Below the pieces are notes generated by a model, which worked only from the letters and a program-made list of their open reading frames with translations, searched no databases and had not been told where the DNA came from. A stretch of DNA of 64,000 nt, taken from NCBI GenBank assembly GCA_019454045.1, contig SKCR01018435.1, forward strand, positions 227,245-291,244, given 5' to 3'. The position numbers were made by a program, and so were the translations under genes. Source of the DNA: Zanthoxylum bungeanum. Its lineage: Eukaryota > Streptophyta > Magnoliopsida > Sapindales > Rutaceae. Below are positions 1-12,323 of this stretch, piece after piece; the stretch's first letter is position 1, and each line of letters starts with the position of its first letter.

Positions 1-560
1 CGGTACGCGACACATTGACATGATTAATAAATATGTCAATTTCATATTTGACATGATTAAGACACAGACAATGACATGATTACCCAATTAATATGATTGC
101 ACGATTAATAAACGTGGCGTAAAATGGGATGATTATATCTTAAACATGTAACAATTACATAAATATTATTTGTGCCATAAATATATAAACATGTTTGAGG
201 TGATATAATGGGAATGATCGTTGTTCGAGAACAAAACAATAAGACTTCAGTTAAGGGTTTCGCTATCGCTCTTCGCTTCGATCTCTTCGACTGAACCTGA
301 AGGAGACTTCAATCATTCAACTTTAGCTTCTGAAGGAATCATGTCACTTGGAATTCCGTAAAGTGAATCTTCTCTTTCAGAACCTGGCCTTGGTAGAACT
401 TGTCTCGTCATCATGTTCGAGAATTTCGAAAGAAGAACTGAGAGTGATTGACCTCTCACTCACGGCACACATGCTATATGTGTGATGCCGACACCTAAGA
501 GACTTTGACTCCCCCTTCGATAAGCTGTCTTTCTAAGTAGAAGCATATTAACATCAAAGC
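1..560. other. Unassigned AT-rich sequence
   Basis: No coding frame with a recognisable domain, RNA gene or element terminus was found. The first 200 bases repeat short motifs such as ACATGATTA. The rest is unique-looking sequence with no clear repeat structure. Confidence 0.5.
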
Positions 561-612
561 TCGGCCCGGTCGGGGTCGGGCTCGGGCTCGGGCTTGGTCC
601 GGGTCCGATTTT
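561..612. repeat. GC-rich degenerate hexamer repeat (CGGGCT-like)
   Basis: A short run of degenerate CGGGCT/CGGGTC units stands out sharply from the AT-rich surroundings. Such runs also occur near hAT-type termini, but no terminal inverted repeat or target duplication was found here, so I call it simple repeat only. Confidence 0.6.
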
Positions 613-840
613 TTAATTATAAAAAATTATAAACCCCTCGTGCGCACCCCCCTTACATTTTACAATAACACCCTTGCTCATTTTGACCAATGACTTTCTC
701 TCTCTCTTTTAAAAATTTAATTGTTCGATTTAAATAAATGTCTTTTTTTTTTCTTGTTTTAATTTTTAAATGACAACAATACTCCTATTCCTTTAAATTA
801 ATTACTTTTTTGATTTGATTATTTTATTTCCTTATTTTAC

Positions 841-860
841 TTTTTAACTTAATTGTTTTA
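841..860. repeat. SINE target-site duplication, left copy
   Basis: Twenty bases here (TTTTTAACTTAATTGTTTTA) are identical to 1009-1028 on the far side of the SINE. Confidence 0.85.
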
Positions 861-1008
861 CTTTTTTTCTTGGAACACCGGGAAACCCCACGTCATTCAA
901 TTGATGCGTGGGTAAACCGGTGCTGTCCCAGGCTCTTACAATGGTGCTACCCAGGATTTGAACCTGGGACCTTGCAAACCGCTGGGCTGCGACCCTTGAG
1001 GACTTTAT
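861..1008 (-). mobile_element. tRNA-derived SINE, apparently full length
   Basis: Read on the minus strand, the element carries a box A-like motif (AGCCCAGCGG) and a perfect box B (GGTTCAAATCC), the internal RNA polymerase III promoter of tRNA-derived SINEs. It ends in a short A-rich tail (plus-strand T-run at about 862-871). It is bracketed by a perfect duplication of about 20 bases at 841-860 and 1009-1028, the length expected for target-primed reverse transcription by LINE machinery. Downstream of box B there is no acceptor-stem pairing, so it is not a working tRNA gene. The family resembles plant Au-type SINEs, but I cannot confirm the subfamily. Confidence 0.8.
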
Positions 1009-1028
1009 TTTTTAACTTAATTGTTTTA

Positions 1029-2284
1029 TTTCCTTATAATAGAAAATGTTCTCTTTTATATTAGCAAAATATATTTTATGTTGCCTCCAAAGTCTCCTAT
1101 TGACACACTTGATGATATACTCATATTTTAGCTTCGTACGATAAATGTTTCCACCACCACATTAGGAAGGATGGTACAGAATAATGAGAGTGTAAGCTAA
1201 CATGGACAAAAGTGGAGGTCAATTTTCATTTACATAAATAGTGTTAAATAAATTAATAAATAGTCAAAAGAAAATTAAATAAATAAAGAAAAATAAAATA
1301 AATAGCAACAAATAAAAAAAATATTAGGAAACTTTTCTATCATATATAAGTAGTGTTAAATAAATTAATGAAGAATCAAAAGAAAATTAAATAAATACAA
1401 AATAAATAACAACAAATAAAAAATACATAAGATTTATTAAACAAATAAAAGAGAATAAATATATAAAGACTATTAAATAAGTATAAGAGAAAAAAATATG
1501 AATATAAAAATATGAATTAATAAAATAAAAATAATAAATTAATTAATTAACAAAATATATATGTATACTAGTATATATAATTTTGAGGAGGGGGTAAAGA
1601 AGTAAACTTAAGGGAGATGAACGGAGGAGGGCGCTGCCGCAGTCATGCCCACCTAATTTCTATAATCTTGTATATTTATGTTTTACAGCATAAATGCTAA
1701 CACAAAATCACGTACGACTTTCAAATATCGTCTCTCTTTTCCTTTTGATGCATGAGGTTTTGATGTTAATGTTGGTATTGTCTATAATTACAATAAATAT
1801 TGAACGAGGTTTTTCAAGAATTAATATTTTGAAGATAGATTTATACAATCGGATTGAGTGATTAATTTTTAAATGATTATCTTGTATGTTTTGTAGAAAA
1901 AAACTATTTGCAATTATCACCAATAATTATTTCTATTCTATATAAATAATCTCAAAAAAAAATATATATATATATACACCCAATCAATTAAAATCCTGGA
2001 TCCGCCATATGCAGCCTAAGCTAATCATTACAACACTAATACATTTCAAGCAATGAGATCAAGTTTTACCCAAATAAAAAAGACATCCAAAAGAACGGAA
2101 CAATATTATTGAATTTTCGTTTGATTTTTTTTTTTTTTTGGTTAAATAATTTTTTATATTTAATGAAAAGTTTTTCATCCAAGGATCTATAATATGCTCC
2201 CGTGAGTTCTATGAGTATCTCTATCTTAAATCATAATAGATTTCACTTAAATTTAGGCACTAAAATAGCTCAAAATATAGTCGA
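1029..2284. other. AT-rich non-coding stretch
   Basis: Very AT-rich with A-runs and TAAATA/AAATAAA-type low complexity between about 1240 and 1560. The short open frame on the minus strand at 1708-1923 has no recognisable domain. I see no gene here. Confidence 0.5.
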
Positions 2285-2530
2285 CAGGACTAAATGAATG
2301 TCCATGAGTGTTGTCTTTGGTTGACTGGATCAGATGGAGATCCAAGACGTGTTCAGTCGACTGGACTTGATAAAGGATCAGGAAGTGTTCAGTCGATTGA
2401 AGTCGATGAAGGACCACGAGATATATATTCAGTCGATTGGACTAAATGAATGTCCTTGAGCCTTTTCTTCAGTCAATTGGACCAGACGAAGGTCTAAGAC
2501 CCTTAGTCGATTGGATTATGTGAAACGTCT
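2285..2530. repeat. Degenerate tandem repeat around CAGTCGATTGGAC
   Basis: The motif CAGTCGAYTGGACT, followed by a variable ATGAAGGTCC-like segment, recurs about six times at irregular spacing of 40-60 bases (for example near 2355, 2390, 2430, 2472, 2505). The units have diverged in sequence and length, which suggests an old tandem array. No protein is supported on either strand. The following 440 bases up to 2974 hold nothing recognisable. Confidence 0.55.
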
Positions 2531-4536
2531 TCAGCTGATGAAGTCGATGAGTCCTTAAAGTGTTAATGCAACACAGCCGTTGGTTTACTTGATGTGACCA
2601 GGTGAGAGCTGAAGTGCTAGTATGGCGGGAAAGGATTTTCACGTGATTCGAGTCAACCCAAGGGTGACACATGGGAGAGGGAAACTCTTTATTGACTTTA
2701 AAATTTCCAGGTTTGTGGGGCATTGAGGAAAGCTCTCTATCTGGGTAACTTTTTTGTTCCTTCCTTGTTTATATTCATGTTCTTGCTATTCTTCGTAGAA
2801 TAGGTTTGTTTGATACGTGGGGGTAGAGAATTGTATGTTGAATTGTGTTTGTGGATTAGGGTAGCTTCAACCTATTTGAGGGAGGAATCCTTTAGTGCAA
2901 TATGTTTTTGAGTATTCCCCAAGATGTTAGATGGAAGGGAGTCTAAGTCGGATATTGGAGGTTTTGGCGGCTGGTGTAACACCCCGTCAGAGGCAGGAGA
3001 TAGGATTGACTTATCTCCATAAGTCTCTAAATTTACAAAAAAAAATCTGGCATGCTGTATCCTAAAACAAGACAACTTGGATCTCAGTCCAGCATCAAAA
3101 CGGATATGAAATTAACATCATATATCAAAATGGACCTCATGTCCACACCAACATATCAAAATCATCACCTAAGGGCTCCGTGCTCATATCATATATCAAC
3201 ACTCAAGGGCTCTGTGCCCACAACATCATAAACAATCAAAATATTTAATTAATACAAACGATGTGCTCAGCATGACAAACAAAATAATAAATCAAATATT
3301 CTAATCTTCTAAAACTTCTCTCATGACACTTGCAAGAGTGACTGCCACTTGGGTGATCCAGGTCTTAAGCATGGCTTCAAAGTTGAAATGGTTGACTCAT
3401 CTGGTAGCCAACCTGAAAAACTAACAAACTGGTTTGGTGTGAGTTATAAAACTCAGTAAGTAACCATGCTAGTATTATAACAAATAAGTCAAATCTAAAC
3501 TTCAAACAAACAAATCAAACATATCAGTAGTTTATCAGTATTACTAAATTATTACAAGTTCAGATTTTATTAACTTGTTATTATCCTTTATCCTTAACCC
3601 ATGTCAAGCTTTCATATTTACATATCTATATATGCGCTAATCTAATAACTAACATCCAAAGCATACAAATCAAAGCATGGATAGTACATCGTTTAATATC
3701 AAATACACTTGAATCACATGAAACATGAAGTCATACATATATATTTTTATCACAATTATCCATCTTTGAAATATGATTAAATCGACAACTTATACAAATT
3801 ATCTTCTATTCGGATACAACTATCTTCAATACCAAAACAAACTTACTTTAACTCTTAACAAATTTTCTTCAATACCAAAAATCTTATGATAACTTAACAT
3901 TCGTATCTCTTTCACAATATACGTATATACAATACAAACTTAGCATATATATATTTTATACAAACTTAGCATCTTATGGTCACACCGGTTTACATGTCAT
4001 TCTTTCATTCCATGCACACATACACCATCCATACATATCACATGATCTATCATACATACACATATACTCAAGCATCACAACAGTCAAGGCATCCAGGAAC
4101 ACACAATCAAGACAACACATACATATGAGCTAGCTCACATATACAATGCTCGTATGGGACTCAATACATATTTTAGAATAGGTATAAAATGAATGTCGTC
4201 CGAACAGATTTCCTAACTAGCTCGGCTACTACTCCACGGAATCATCAACCAATGAAACATACACACATGCATACATATCATGTGTCATAAGCTCATTACA
4301 CGATTTCTCATACACAGGCATATACATGACAAACATTGTTTAATCATTCAAAATCGTCATACACATACGTTTATATATATAATATACATATGAATATACT
4401 TATTAATTCGAATTTTGATACCATGACCTTTACAATCATCACATTCTTTACTTATCAATCAACATTCACCATTCATATACGTAATCAATCAGTCACGAAC
4501 TTCCATCACTCGGAAAAGACTTAGCCTATACCAGCT

Positions 4537-6612
4537 TGACCGGCGTAATCACACGCGTATAACGCAAGCACACGTATCGTTCAAGTAGTATAAAAAGTAT
4601 CGATCCCACGAGGACTTAATACATAATTTATTAATTATATGAGGTCAAATGATTACTAGTATCTAACATGTTGATTGATTGATTTGAAATGTGGATGATT
4701 TTAAACTTAAAAAAATATGTAAATAAAATTGCTCAAAATTAAATTAAATGAAATTCAATATTAAGAAACTATTCAGGGTTGTGAATCTTTCCAATATCTT
4801 TTAAAAGATGGAGTGGTTATTTCATGTTTGTGTAATATATCGGTTTACTAACCTGGAACACGAAATTATTCAAAAGCCTCTGTCGATGGTCAGATGCAAA
4901 TACCCAGTATAACCCAATTGAACCATATGTCTATGTCAACCAAATTATATGGATTCATTAAGGTTAAGTTCCAATTGTGGTTACCCCCGCCCGACAGGTA
5001 TATGTCTATCATGTAAGGAAATCTATTAAAGGGTTATCTATCTTCAAGGAAGATCGTGGGCTATTAAGTCTAAGACTGAAACCTAAAATTCATTTGTCAA
5101 GTTTATTTTAGATTTACCAGATCAATCTTATTAGTGGCCAGTTAACAAGAAACATTAAGTTTAAGACTTAATAAGTAAACCTTTAAATTACCAAAACTAT
5201 AAAATAACTCCTTATAAACCGGTGATATTGGAATTCATCACAACCCCAGATAACTAACTTAGTTAAGACACATAACTAGGGCTAGTAAAAACTTAAAAAT
5301 AAAAGACATAAAGTAAAATGCTGAAAAGTAAATGCGGTAAAGTAAAATGCTGAAAAGTAAAATTACAATAAAATAAAATGATAGGGGTTAAAAGATCTAC
5401 TTTTACCACTACTATTTTAGATATCTCCCTTAATATAATATATTAACTTGTGATAACATTACCAACTAGCCATATAGGCGGTAACCTGATTAAGTCAAAT
5501 TAAGTCCGACCTGTCATAAAGGCGGTATCAATATTTGTCCATAAACCAGCTATATAGGCGGTAAATTACCAACCGACCAACCAGGTGGTATCATTACTTA
5601 GTCAAATTAAAACCAGTTTATAATTGATTACCAACCGACCAATATAGTGGTATCCTTGTTAAGTCAAATTTTAAGTAGTGAATATATTATAATTAAGGGA
5701 GATTAATCTAAATAGCAGTAATAAAAGATTTACCTTTCACCCTAGCAGGGGGAAGTTACCTCCTCATGTTGAATAATAAAAAATGAAAAGTAAAGAAAGT
5801 AAATTATTATTACAGAAAGTAATTAAAATTAATTAAAAAACTGAAATTAAAATAAACTAGATATATTTACATCAGAGAATTCAGAGAGGAAGGTACATCT
5901 GAAACTGAAATCTCGAGCTGAATTTATAGTCGTCGATAGGCTCTCCGCGTCGCGACGCGCAAGGATCACGCATCGCGACGCGATATGTGTCACGCTCTGA
6001 TTGGTTCCGCCGAGATTCTTATCCGATGACGTTGCATTTTGGATGATTAATTCAATAATTGAGCTGATGTGGCAGTGATGTGGCAATGAAGTGGCGACAC
6101 GTGGTGATAACAATTGTCGGCACCGTAGGATTATGACACGTGGCGCGCTATGATTGGCTGATGATGATGTGGCGGTGACGTGGCAAAGTTGACTCGGTCT
6201 TCTGCTGATATGGTGATGACGTGGCTGACACGTGGGGTGACACGTGGTGATGGTGATTGTCGGCACCATAGGATGATGACACGTGGCACGACGCACGTTA
6301 GCAGATGGGCTGTGATATTGACACGTGGCACGACGTACGTTACCAAAGTCAAACTTCTTAGATTTAGACACGTGTCCCCGGCGCATGTTAGCATGGAACG
6401 ACGCACGTTAGGCGGCGCGACGCGCCAAAAGATGATTTTGCCCTTTTTTCTATTTTTCACTGTTTTGTCCCCAAATCACCTCTAGAATGTCCTGAAACTT
6501 TATTTATCTCCAAAATAACACAAAACACATCAAAATATTCACAAAACTCAAGAATCTATTCAAAATATTAGGTCAAATGAGTGGGAAATAGTGATACATT
6601 TACCACTCATCA
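4537..6612 (-). mobile_element. Solo LTR of Athila-like family A
   Basis: Minus-strand LTR beginning TGATGAGTGG and ending CGCCGGTCA, 2,076 bases long, flanked by a perfect 5-bp duplication CAGCT (4532-4536 and 6613-6617). It matches the LTRs at 46622, 54490 and 34386 throughout. No internal sequence remains, so it most likely arose by recombination between two LTRs. Its U3 holds a run of CACGTG motifs and one exact CCAAT-N9-CCACG element (6139-6157, reverse orientation), as in its relatives. Open frames of about 100-180 residues inside it are by-products of the GC-rich U3 and are not genes. Confidence 0.92.
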
Positions 6613-6987
6613 CAGCTCAACCTCTATACCGCTAAATCGTATACATTAATCAATAACAGACTTATCCCAATGACGTCATAACTTATTCTCTTTACCGTTA
6701 TATACTCAAATTGTCTATAGTTTATCATCATATATATATTCAAGTTCATGTACCAATGATTATTCATATACTTGTTCATTCACGTATACATAGGCATACT
6801 ATTACATATTCATACACTCACATGCATCAATAAATATCAACATCATTAAACAGTTCCCTTCATATCAAAGCAATAACGAGAGTGTAGACTTGTGACGGTC
6901 GACTATCTCAAATATACACGATCTTGAAGTCTTTTTCTCAAATCCATCTTTAACTATCCTAAACCTTTTAAATCATCTACATATATA

Positions 6988-7031
6988 TACACAAACACGC
7001 ACACACACACACACACACATATATATATAAA
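6988..7031. repeat. (AC)n/(AT)n microsatellite
   Basis: Uninterrupted AC dinucleotides followed by AT dinucleotides inside the LTR-like sequence. Confidence 0.9.
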
Positions 7032-7904
7032 GCACGAAAAGAACGATTCGAGAACGCATAGCATGGGTTACTTACCTGGCTTTGCGAGTGCTCCAAGACT
7101 TAGAAAAATCGGTCAAAATAATACCATCAGAAACATGACTTATGGAGTTCTCGACTGCACTACGATAAAATCCCGAATCTTTTTTGAACAACCAAATCAA
7201 GATTGTTTTCAATACTTTCAGTTTTAGTAATATTAAAATATCATTATAAACTAACCTAAGTCATCAGTTAACTTAAATTCTTGGTTTACATATTTTTGGA
7301 AAATCTTCAGAAAAAGTTTCTGTAAATGCTACGGAATAGTCTCGAACCCTCCAAACCTACCCGGATTTATCCAAATATGTCCATAATATGATAAATAACT
7401 CATAAATATCATCAAAACCAAAACACATCTTTATACGACCCACTTTTACTGAATACTTGCATATTCTATCGAATCGATCAAACTCGTTCCGTTTTCACTC
7501 GGATTCTACTGAATGCTCATATTCAATATACTAATACTCAAATAATTAAATTTATATCAATACTCTACTCTACGAAGCTACTGGATACATCCATACTTTT
7601 AACTATAAACTTGAAATTAGCGGATTTTTATTGGGAGGTCTTACCGAGATTTTGAGGCCATATACGGACTCCAAAGGATCCCACAAACGCGCTGGAATCG
7701 AGGGAATTCTGATTGAAGCTATTGTTCATTATAGGTCACTATTCATCCAAATCTTATTCTCTTGATTCGTGCGAAACCAAGCGTCATTCCGTAAAATCAA
7801 CACCGCAACCTTGTAGTACTCTTTGAGAGTTTCGATTTGATTGGTAGCTCGGGCCGTGAAATGAAGTGACGAGCCGGGATACCCACAACTCACATGTTTT
7901 TTCC

Positions 7905-8330
7905 TCCTTTCTAGTATTTGACGGTGATCCCGAGCTGTCGTCGTCTGATAAGTTGAAGACTATCATCGCACATATTCTTCCAGACAAATGCTTTCACTTC
8001 AGAGTCTCTTACTCGTGCATATGCTTCTACCTTGATCCATTTAGTGAAGTAATTTGTCATTGTTAAGAATAATACTCTTTGCCATATGGCTGTTGGGAGC
8101 TTTCCTACTATGTCCATTCCCTACTTCATGAAAGGTCATAGTGCGATGATAGTCTTCAACTTTTCAGGCGACGAGTGGGAGACTTGGACTAACCTTTGGC
8201 ATTTGTCGTCACATTAAGCGTAAGCGTCGAGTTAGCTTGCATAGTGGGCTAATAGTACCCTATCTTGATGGCTCGATTAGCTAGGCTTCTTCCTCCAGAG
8301 TGATTGATGCACTCGTTTTCATGTAATTCA
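7905..8330 (-). pseudogene. Integrase fragment, Ty3/gypsy Tat-like
   Basis: Minus-strand translation shows the stretch that opens the gypsy integrase catalytic core: a CQR-like segment, then MDIVGKLPTA (near 8117), TNYFTKWIKVEAYA, and VKAFVWKN. This includes the first catalytic Asp of the D,D-35-E triad. The frame runs into a stop before the second and third catalytic residues. A 35-base inverted duplication lies across the segment. It belongs with the RNase H and RT pieces at higher coordinates, in the expected minus-strand order RT, RNase H, integrase. Confidence 0.75.
7934..8180. repeat. Inverted repeat within the Tat-like integrase
   Basis: About 35 bases around AAGTTGAAGACTATCATCGCA at 7934-7971 reappear in reverse complement at about 8143-8178, with three mismatches and roughly 170 bases between the arms. 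The right arm encodes part of the integrase N-terminal region in the normal direction. The left arm is therefore an inverted copy at the broken downstream end. Confidence 0.7.
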
Positions 8331-8861
8331 GTCAATACCAATCAGACCTCGCTCGGTGAAAGGTACTTCACATAGGGCCCTAAGTAGGATAAATCAGTAA
8401 TTGCCCTTGTTGCATAGTGAATCTGGCTACTTGTCGCTGGATTCTCTCGGTTGTATTCTTGTTATATGGAAGGATTCCTTGTGATAGATAGTTGATTAGC
8501 AATGTCACTCTTTTTTCGGATGGATTTTATAAGGTTCTTACTTTTTGGGTTTCATGTTGGGACTCTTTTTCCAAGTGGCGGGCGACTACAAGTAGACTAC
8601 TGTAATTGTTGTTGGTTGGTCCCCTTGAGGGTCGAGCCCAAGGTAGCAAGGGCATCTACATGGACATTCTCAGTCTTGGGGACCTTTGAGATGCTGAAGT
8701 CTTCGAATCTTGATTAGAGCGCTTTTACTTTAGAGAGGTAGGAGGCCATTTGAGCCTTTCTAGTTTGGTAGTTGGTTGACGACCAAATGTGATTACAACT
8801 GGACTTCAATCTTCTTTACTCCACGTCTCAGTTCCAAGGTCATCCATGTAATCATTGCTTC

Positions 8862-9180
8862 TTACTCGACCTCATTATTGGTAGTCTTGAAGCCGCACTT
8901 GATGGTCTGGTAAAGTATGTCTCCATCTGAGGATGTAAATATGAGTCTCAGCCCACATTTTCTTCGGTTGGTTGATTCGTCTACCAAAAGTTTCCACAAT
9001 CTAGTCGACTGGATATTAAGGCAGTTACACTCTTTCTCAGCATATGGCTGGAGTGTTGGACAAAAATCTGCTATGATGTTTGCTAGGGCTTGGGACTTGA
9101 TTGCTGTCTGTGGCTCATATTTCACATCATACTCGCTCAGATCGACAGACCACTCGGTCATCATTTCAAAGAGCTCTAGT
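8862..9180 (-). pseudogene. RNase H region, Ty3/gypsy Tat-like
   Basis: The minus-strand frame contains MTEWSVDLSEYDVKYEPQ, then WKLLVDESTNRRKCGLRLIF and a TNNEVE motif. This is the boundary from the gypsy RNase H into the second, archaeal-like RNase H that characterises the Tat lineage. VDES replaces the usual VDGS and the frame closes just after TNNEVE, so the domain is incomplete. Stops and frame changes separate it from its neighbours. Confidence 0.75.
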
Positions 9181-9359
9181 TTGTAGAGGATTCTCCTTAA
9201 TAGGTAGGAAGTGAAAACTGTGACTCGATGGGCCTGGAAGTAATGGCGTTACTTTCGAGTAGATATGACCAAAGCTAGGGCAAGCTTTTTCATCAGATAG
9301 TATCTGGTCTAGACATTCAATAGTATTTTTCTTACGTAGTAGACTGGAACTTTCTTTCC

Positions 9360-9740
9360 TTATTCTTCTCGGACCACCACTCCACTAACAATATTTTCGG
9401 AGACCCCAAGGTAGATGAAGAGTTTTTCCCCATCTATTAGTTTTGAGAGAAACGGTGGAGTCGTTAATTGTATTTTGAGATTTTCGAGTACCTCTTCGCA
9501 TGCTTCAGTCCAGTTGACCTTTTTAGATTTCCTCAATGTTTTTAAGAATAGAAAGGTCTTGTCTGTTGACTTAAAGATGAACTTATTCAAGGCTGCTAAT
9601 CTTCTAATCTGTCGCATTAGATCATTGATACTAGTTGGGGATGGTGCATGAATCACTTTCCTAATGCAACAAAACCACATTAGGCACTCGAGATCGGCAT
9701 TGAAAATTTTATCTACCCTTCCCTTTGCTTAGCCGAATGT
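9360..9740 (-). pseudogene. Reverse transcriptase C-terminal fragment, Ty3/gypsy Tat-like
   Basis: Minus-strand residues include SPTSINDLMRQIRRLAALNKF, FLKTLRKSKKVNWTEACEEV and LTTPPFLSKL, then FIYLGVSENIVSGVVVREE. This is the RT thumb/connection of Tat-like elements leading into RNase H. The catalytic YVDD part is missing upstream of 9740. It is decayed and cannot encode an active enzyme. Confidence 0.8.
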
Positions 9741-10250
9741 GACCAGCTCCTTCACTGAAATTTTGCTTATGTTTTTAGCAAGATTTCAACCCCAGAACAG
9801 TACCCAAATAGCCCCCGAACAACGACTTAAATCTAAACTGTTTTGGACCCTAATATGTGCCCATCACATCACTGAAACAGTCCCTGATTTGTGTGTATTC
9901 CAATATTATTTTAGTTCTGATTTTTCATTCAAAAGAGCCCACAATAGTCTTAAAACACCCTTAATGTTTCCCAATTTTATGGACAAGAAACAAAATCAAA
10001 CCGAGCCCCATTACACAAGATTTATTGTTCACTCTTCAAGATATGCATTTTGGACTAGGTTCTGTTTCGAATTTAGGAAATTGATCAACACGAAAGTTGT
10101 AGGTCTTGATCTAATATTTTAAACATTATAAGGATAAAAAATATCAGATGTCGTATGAAATCAGTACATCCAAATAACTAAAATTTGGTTGTGACTCAGT
10201 TAAGCTAAAAAAAGGCCTATGATGAGTTACTGTTCTGGACATGCCGTGAC
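9741..10250. other. Unassigned sequence between two elements
   Basis: No domain, terminus or duplication was recognised. The open frame at 9739-10122 shows no homology I know. A phrase like CACGAAAGTTGTAGGTC is typical of chromovirus LTRs, so this could be LTR debris. Confidence 0.4.
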
Positions 10251-11087
10251 TGACCGGAGTTGACCAACGTAATTACACGTGTATAACGTAAGTGCACATA
10301 TCGTTCAAGTAGTATAAAAAGTAACGATCCCACGAGGACTTAATACCTAAGCTCTTAATTTATGAAGCCAAATTTTTACAAGTATCCAATAGATTGGTTG
10401 TTTTATTGGATGGTGACTTTAAACTTAAAACAAGTAAATAAAATATTGCGAAAGTGAATTAAAGGAAAATTCAATATTATAAAACTATCTAGGGTTGTGA
10501 ATCCTTCCAGAATCTTTTAAAGATGAAGTAGTTATCTCATGTTTGTGTAATATATTGATTTACTAACCTGGAACACGAAATTATGCAAAAGCCTCTGTCG
10601 ATGGTCAGATGCAAATACCCGGTGTAACCCAATTAATCAAATGTCTATGTCAACCAAATTACCTGAATTCATTAAGATTAAGTTCCAATTGTGGCTACCT
10701 CCGCCCGACAGGTATATGTCTATCCTATAAGAAAATCTATTAAAGGGTTATCTATCCTCAAGGAAGATCGTGGGCTATTAAGTCTAAGGCTGAAACCTAA
10801 AATTCCTTTATCAAGTTTATTTTAAATTTACCAGATCAATCTTATTAATGGCCAATTAACAAGAAACATTAAGCTTAAGACTTAATAAATAAACCTTTAT
10901 ATTACCTAAACTATAAAATAACCTCTTATAAAATGGTGATATTGGAATTCATCACAACCCCAGATAACAGACTTAGTTACGAAACATATCTAAGACTAAT
11001 AAAAGCTTAAATAAAATAAAAAACATAAATTAAATGCTGGAAATTAAATAAAGTAAATGCTGGAAATTAAATAAAGTAAATTCTGGA
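10251..11087 (-). mobile_element. Truncated family A LTR (R/U5 end only)
   Basis: The sequence follows the solo LTR at 4537 closely from its terminal TGACC... through the tRNA-distal half, then stops abruptly at about 11083. There it joins copia C LTR sequence. Three copies of a unit like AAATGCTGGAAATTAAATAAAG mark the join. The remaining LTR half, including the promoter, is absent. No left target duplication can be tested. Confidence 0.8.
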
Positions 11088-12302
11088 GAATTGGGTAGGC
11101 ACGGTGCTTTGCTAGAAGCCAACCATGTCTTGTAAATCGGTAAGCACGTGGTACGAGGTACGCACGTATTCGGATAATCCGATGACCGTATTTACTGCCA
11201 ACATATCCATGGATCTCTTGGGTCACTTCCCAAAGATTCACCGATGACAGTTGATTCGAATTAGAATTAATCTGGGATTAATTAAGAGAGAATTAATCTG
11301 GGATTAATTAAGAGAGAGAAAATTAATCTATGATTAATTGAGGTATTATTTACTCTGGGATTAAATGTGTTCGAAAGAGAGAGAACGCGATTAATTTGGA
11401 ATTAATCGATAGAATAAATTTAATAGTTAAATTTGATTTTTCTATTTAATTTATTCGTATGAGCTAAAATTAATATATCAGATATATTAATATGAATTGG
11501 GTTTCGTTACGAAATTAAAGTTGGACTTTAATACGAATGAATGAATTAATTTAGAATTAATTCGTAAACGACGTTCGTAATATATTTGCGAGGCATCGTT
11601 ATTTAATTAAATTAGATTTAATTATTTAGCGACGAGAATTCGTTTAATCGGATTAAACGGATCCGAGCCGCGTCAAATGTTCGTAGAGACATTTGAATTT
11701 TGAATTCAAATGTGGGGCCCACTTTAAATGTGGTAGTTAGGAGAGTGGTTGGCATTTATGCCATACCATCCACTTTCCAACCACCTTGGAATGGTTTTGG
11801 CAAAACCATTTACCCAACCACCTTGTTTAGGTGAAAAGGGTAAATTGGCTTTTACCAAAACTCTTCTCTCTCTCTCATTTTGTGTATGCTTCACACAAAA
11901 CACACTTGGAACAAAATGGAAACCCTAATATCCTCCAAAATGGGCGTGAATATGGTCTCCCTTCTCTTTGATTTTGTGGCAAAATCAAGTTAGCTAGCAC
12001 TTCAAGGAATCAACAAAGGTGATAGGGAAACAACTCAAAGCTTGGAATCAACATTGAAGGTTGGATCTTGGAGATCACTTCTCACAACTCAAAGCTTGGA
12101 ATCAACATTGAAGGTTGGATCTTGGAGATCACTTCTCACAACTCAAAGCTTGGAATCAACAAAGGAAGCATCTTTGAGATATTCTTCTCAAAATTTTAAA
12201 AGCTCAAATCCATTCAATGTAAGTAATTCCGCAACTTATTTTGAATTTATGAATATGTTTTCATGCTTATTAGATCATTGGCATGTTCTAGGAACTCTAA
12301 CA
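11081..12302 (+). repeat. Copia C 5' LTR, 5'-truncated
   Basis: Corresponds to the last ~1.2 kb of the 3' LTR at 18280-20314 and ends in CTAACA just before the primer-binding site. The start with TGTTGG is missing. It carries an extra copy of a 54-base unit relative to the 3' LTR. Confidence 0.88.
12036..12165 (+). repeat. 54-bp tandem duplication in copia C 5' LTR
   Basis: The unit beginning CTCAAAGCTTGGAATCAACA and ending CACTTCTCACAA occurs twice in full plus a partial third. The 3' LTR has one full copy plus the partial (20098-20175). The open frame here (repeated ESTLKVGSWRSLLTTQS) is only this repeat translated. Confidence 0.85.
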
Positions 12303-12303
12303 A

Positions 12304-12323
12304 TGGTATTAAGAGCCAATTTT
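12304..12323 (+). other. Primer-binding site of copia C (initiator tRNA-Met)
   Basis: TGGTATTAAGAGCC lies one base after the 5' LTR end and resembles the TGGTATCAGAGC consensus complementary to initiator tRNA-Met used by plant copia elements. Two substitutions separate it from the consensus. Confidence 0.75.

Larger units (their letters stand above)
2975..7770 (-). mobile_element. LTR-like sequence (gypsy chromovirus type?), split by a solo LTR
   Basis: The left edge is TGTAACACCCC. Its reverse complement, GGGGTGTTACA, is a common 3' end of plant Tekay-type LTRs, so the copy would lie on the minus strand. Sequence of similar character continues after the inserted solo LTR (6618 onward) to about 7770. 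No primer-binding site adjoins the left edge and no coding sequence is present, so it may itself be a solo LTR. The right edge and the target duplication were not found. Family assignment rests on terminal sequence and texture only. Confidence 0.35.

Noticed and set aside
935..985. Possible tRNA gene on the minus strand
   Set aside because: Box A- and box B-like motifs are present but there is no acceptor-stem pairing. The segment lies within a duplication-flanked SINE.
5847..6485. Open frames of 100-179 residues on both strands in the family A LTR
   Set aside because: They are low-complexity translations of the GC-rich U3 repeats. Equivalent frames appear in every LTR copy (34636, 46905, 54751) and match no protein.
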